From the NCBI RefSeq assembly GCF_016595415.1, contig NZ_JAENIO010000014.1, forward strand, positions 22,925-86,924: DNA of 64,000 nucleotides, read 5' to 3'. The stretch is from Roseibacillus ishigakijimensis. Its GTDB lineage: Bacteria > Verrucomicrobiota > Verrucomicrobiia > Verrucomicrobiales > Akkermansiaceae. Below the pieces are notes generated by a model, which was given only the letters and a program-made list of their open reading frames with translations, did not search any database and had not been told where the DNA came from. Of the stretch, positions 61,140 to 64,000 are shown one piece after another. Both the position numbers and the translations under genes were made by a program. How positions within the stretch are numbered: the first letter of the stretch is position 1; each line of letters starts with the position of its first letter.

Positions 61140-62885
61140 ATGAACTCCGTCCTCCGCGTCTTTTCTTACCTCAAACGCTATCCGGGCCTTGCGGCGGCGC
61201 AACTGTTTTGCGCGTCGGTGATGGCCCTCTCAGTCATCGTTTTCCCCTCCATCGCGGGCTTCGTCACCGATACCATTCTCCCCGACCCCGCTCGCCACGA
61301 TGAGCTCCTCTTCTGGGTCCTCCTAGGGTTGGGAGGCTTCTTTCTCAAGGACCTCCTCAATTGCGGCCGCATTTTGGTCAACAATCACTTCGAACAAAAT
61401 GTGATCTACGACATTCGCTCCGATCTCTATCGCAAGATTCAGAATCTGCCCTTGCGCTGGTTCGATTCCCGTCGCACCGGGGACATCATGACCCGGGTGG
61501 CGGAGGACGTGACCTCCATGGAGCGGGTGCTCATCGACGGCATTGAGTTGGGCCTGGTCTCCACCATCCAGCTTCTGGCCGTGGGCACGGTGATGTATGT
61601 GATCAATTGGCAAGTGGGACTCTGGGCCAGCCTGCCCATTCCCTTCCTCATTCTAGGAGCCTGGATCTATTCCAAGGACGCCCGCCACCGCCACCGGGCC
61701 CAGCGCGATGCCACCTCGGACCTCAACTCCCTCCTGCACGACAACATTTCCGGCATCCGGCAAATCAAGTCCTACGCCGCAGAGGCCGACGAGCACGAGA
61801 ACTTCAACTCTTTGTCAGAAAAAGTGCGCCAAGCCACCCTGCGCCTGATGCGCTGGTGGGCGGTCTACAACCCCTCCATGTCCTTCGTGCAAATGCTCGG
61901 CTACTCCCTGGTCCTCTACTTCGGGGGCCGGGCGGTGCTGGCCGGCACAATGGACGTCGGCGACCTGGTCACTTACTTCCTCCTCCTTTCTCTTTTCTAC
62001 GATCCCATCAGCAATCTGCGCCAACTCAACCAGCTCTTCCTCTCCTCGCGGGCAGCGGCGGACCGGGTCTTCGATATTCTCGATTCCGAAGATGAGCCCA
62101 ATAAGAAGGGTGCCCCCCGTTTGCCGGACGACTTTGCCGCGCGGGTGGAATTCCGCGATCTTTCCTTCGCTTACGAAGCGGGCGACGCCGACAGCCCCAC
62201 TCTAACGGACCTCAATTTGCAAGCTCTTCCCGGCGAAACCGTAGCGCTGGTGGGCCCCACGGGAGCGGGCAAGTCGACCATCGTGAATCTTCTGCCGCGC
62301 TTCTACCATTACCAGAAGGGAAGCATCCTCATTGACGGCCATGAACTGAAGGACCTCGACAAGTCCTCCCTGCGCGAGAAAATCGGCTACGTGACCCAAG
62401 AAGCCTTTCTCTTCAACGGCACGGTGCGGCAAAACCTCCTCCTCGCTCGCCGCGAGGCCAGCGATGAACAACTCTGGACCGCCCTCGATCACGCTTGTTG
62501 CAAGTCCTTTGTGGAAGCCCTCCCCCAAGGCCTGGATACCAATGTGGGTGAGCGCGGGGTCAAGCTCTCGGGCGGCGAGAAACAACGGCTCTCCATCGCG
62601 CGCGCCCTCCTCAAAGACCCACCCATCCTTCTCCTCGACGAAGCCACCGCCAGTGTGGACACCGAGACCGAGCACCTCATCCAGAAGGCTCTCGACCGGC
62701 TGATGGAGAACCGCACCGTGTTCGTGATCGCCCACCGCCTCTCCACCATCAAGAACGCCGACCGCATCTACGTCCTCGATCAAGGTCGTGTCGTCGAAAA
62801 GGGCACCCACGAAGAACTTCTCGCCCTAGGAGGTCTTTACAGCGAGCTTTCTAAAAAGTCCTTTCTCGATGAAGAGCCCGCCTGA
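61140..62885 (+). CDS. ABC exporter (fused permease and ATPase, MsbA type)
   Basis: 581 residues. Six transmembrane helices in the first 310 with the coupling segment RSDLYRKIQNLPLRWFDSRRTGDIMTRV, then an ATPase: Walker A VGPTGAGKSTI, Q loop YVTQEAFLFNGTV, signature LSGGEKQRLSIARALL, Walker B ILLLDEATASVD, H loop IAHRLSTI. It is a homodimeric half-transporter. MsbA-like lipid flippases and drug exporters share this layout, so the substrate is open. The methyltransferase gene follows after 45 bases. Confidence 0.94.
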   Translation: MNSVLRVFSYLKRYPGLAAAQLFCASVMALSVIVFPSIAGFVTDTILPDPARHDELLFWVLLGLGGFFLKDLLNCGRILVNNHFEQNVIYDIRSDLYRKIQNLPLRWFDSRRTGDIMTRVAEDVTSMERVLIDGIELGLVSTIQLLAVGTVMYVINWQVGLWASLPIPFLILGAWIYSKDARHRHRAQRDATSDLNSLLHDNISGIRQIKSYAAEADEHENFNSLSEKVRQATLRLMRWWAVYNPSMSFVQMLGYSLVLYFGGRAVLAGTMDVGDLVTYFLLLSLFYDPISNLRQLNQLFLSSRAAADRVFDILDSEDEPNKKGAPRLPDDFAARVEFRDLSFAYEAGDADSPTLTDLNLQALPGETVALVGPTGAGKSTIVNLLPRFYHYQKGSILIDGHELKDLDKSSLREKIGYVTQEAFLFNGTVRQNLLLARREASDEQLWTALDHACCKSFVEALPQGLDTNVGERGVKLSGGEKQRLSIARALLKDPPILLLDEATASVDTETEHLIQKALDRLMENRTVFVIAHRLSTIKNADRIYVLDQGRVVEKGTHEELLALGGLYSELSKKSFLDEEPA

Positions 62886-62930
62886 AGATAAGGGTGGTCC
62901 CCCGCTTGGGAACTTGGCAGGGTGAGAGGC

Positions 62931-63713
62931 ATGAAACCCGCTTTCACCGGAGTCCTCATCGCCGGACTCGTCCTCGTGCTCGCTCTGGCAGGCACCTTGT
63001 TTTTCCAGCTGGAGCCCAGCTCGTCTTCATCGACTGAGGACAAATCCTCCCAAAGCGCGCCCCTCCGCCCGGAGGCCTACACCTTTGCCCCGGCCTCCCC
63101 CGATGGCATCGGAAAATTCTATCTTGGGCGCGAGATCGCCCGCGTGATGGGGCACGAGGGCATCGGCTGGCTGGAGCGCGACAATCGCGAAGAGGAGGAG
63201 GCTCCCTCAGAAGCCATCGATTCCCTGGGCATCGAGCCTGACCACGTCATTGCCGATATCGGGGCGGGCTCGGGCTACTACACCTTCCGCCTCGCCCCTC
63301 TCGTGCCCGAGGGGCGCGTCATCGCCGTCGACATCCAACCCGAGATGATCGACTTCCTCACCCACCGGGCCCAAGGCTCGGGGGTGCGCAACGTGCAGCC
63401 TCACCTCAGCACCATCGACTCATTGGAGCTTCCCCCTGCCTCGGTGGATGTCGCCCTCATGGTCGATGTCTACCATGAGTTCTCCCACCCGGTGGAAATG
63501 CTGGCCTCCATCTACCGCACCCTGCGCCCCGGGGGCCGCATCTTCCTGCTCGAATACCGGGCCGAGGATGAGAACGTGCCCATCAAGCCCCTCCACAAAA
63601 TGTCAGAAGAGCAAGCCATCCGCGAACTCTCCGCAGCCGGCTTTCACCACCAAAAGACCCTCCGCCATCTCCCCTGGCAACACTTGATGATTTTCGAGAA
63701 AAAAGCCCCATGA
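62931..63713 (+). CDS. Membrane-anchored SAM-dependent methyltransferase
   Basis: 260 residues from MKPAFTGVLIAGLVLVLALAG (anchor or signal peptide). A Ser-rich linker leads to a class I methyltransferase: SAM motif VIADIGAGSGYYTFRLA, acidic VIAVDIQPEM, ALMVDVYHEFSHP and a C-terminal FRLL-like strand. The segment before it (GKFYLGREIARVMGHEGIGWLERD) is seen in periplasmic or lipoprotein methyltransferases of this kind. A GTG three codons upstream is a weaker start; ggtgagaggc just before the ATG may serve as a ribosome-binding site. Substrate unknown. Confidence 0.85.
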   Translation: MKPAFTGVLIAGLVLVLALAGTLFFQLEPSSSSSTEDKSSQSAPLRPEAYTFAPASPDGIGKFYLGREIARVMGHEGIGWLERDNREEEEAPSEAIDSLGIEPDHVIADIGAGSGYYTFRLAPLVPEGRVIAVDIQPEMIDFLTHRAQGSGVRNVQPHLSTIDSLELPPASVDVALMVDVYHEFSHPVEMLASIYRTLRPGGRIFLLEYRAEDENVPIKPLHKMSEEQAIRELSAAGFHHQKTLRHLPWQHLMIFEKKAP

Positions 63714-64000
63714 ACTCCTGGAGCGACCTCCCGGCACTCCGAGAAAATCACCATCGGGACTGAAAATGGGTCTCCTCACGCAAGCGATCCTCTTCCGCAA
63801 AACTATCTGAGACCGCCCCCGTCCAATCCGTGACTCCAATCTTGACCCTAACAGGCCATTCGCGTCAACTTAAGCTGCAATTCATTGAAAACGAGCAAAA
63901 TAAATAGAAAACAACTCGCTTTTTCCTTGACTAGGCGAGGTCGCCGGCAAGCTCGGTGTGCTAAAGACTTTACCCACCGACGCCTCACATTCATTCTCCT
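63714..64000. other. Right-end intergenic region, no gene seen
   Basis: 287 bases without a convincing reading frame. ggcga-gg-tcgcc is a short inverted repeat within the last 100 bases, and a ttgact hexamer lies near 63927, but no well-spaced -10 element follows. It probably holds the promoter of a gene beyond the window. Confidence 0.4.

Overview
The window reads as a continuous piece of chromosome from a GC-rich Gram-negative bacterium, most probably a Verrucomicrobiota member (order Verrucomicrobiales or close). The reasons are two PEP-CTERM sorting tails, PATR/autotransporter-type repeats, a large secreted sulfatase, several Sec or lipoprotein signal peptides, few Shine-Dalgarno sites, and dense gene packing with ATGA or TGATG stop-start overlaps. 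I see no insertion sequence, prophage, CRISPR array, rRNA or tRNA. No gene-free stretch exceeds 300 bases.

Left part (1-22.3 kb): the 3' part of a LysR regulator, a POT peptide transporter with a large periplasmic insertion, a secreted NHL propeller, RNase R, and a secreted M23 peptidase coupled to a SecD-P1-like protein. Next comes a minus-strand urease operon that appears to begin with a CaCA-type antiporter and a membrane protein carrying a worn metzincin signature. It continues ureC-ureE-ureF-ureG-ureD and ends in a small His-rich membrane protein; ureA and ureB are not present. A lipid kinase with a metallophosphoesterase, a Tat alkaline phosphatase, pterin dehydratase, a BamE-like lipoprotein, an L,D-transpeptidase, a MoxR ATPase and prmA follow.

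Middle (22.5-46 kb): a cell-surface block made of a sulfatase fused to PATR repeats, a PEP-CTERM protein, and a larger paralogue of it that carries ASH domains and a different C-terminus. Then come plsC-cmk, a YdeP-type molybdoenzyme, engB, a second L,D-transpeptidase, an ArsC/Spx-like protein coupled to a SNF2 helicase, NDH-2, and a TonB-dependent receptor in tandem with a DNRLRE surface protein.

Right part (45.7-64 kb): a nickel superoxide dismutase with its own export signal, an ammonium transporter behind a clear sigma-54 promoter, coaX without a normal start codon, a CCA/poly(A) nucleotidyltransferase, and a PEP-CTERM subtilase-like protein. A two-gene eboD-eboF pair sits downstream of nusA-infB-rbfA and a GYF protein. 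A HAD hydrolase, two tandem coiled-coil paralogues, an ABC exporter and an anchored methyltransferase finish the window.

The strongest physiological theme is nitrogen and nickel: urease accessory proteins, possible metal-handling membrane proteins at the head and tail of that operon, exported Ni-SOD and sigma-54-driven Amt. The most novel-looking items are the urease operon without ureA/ureB but with an altered CaCA exchanger and a degenerate zincin, the signal-peptide Ni-SOD, the minimal ebo pair, and a C-terminal module shared by three surface proteins. All functional calls come from reading motifs by eye; no database search was possible.
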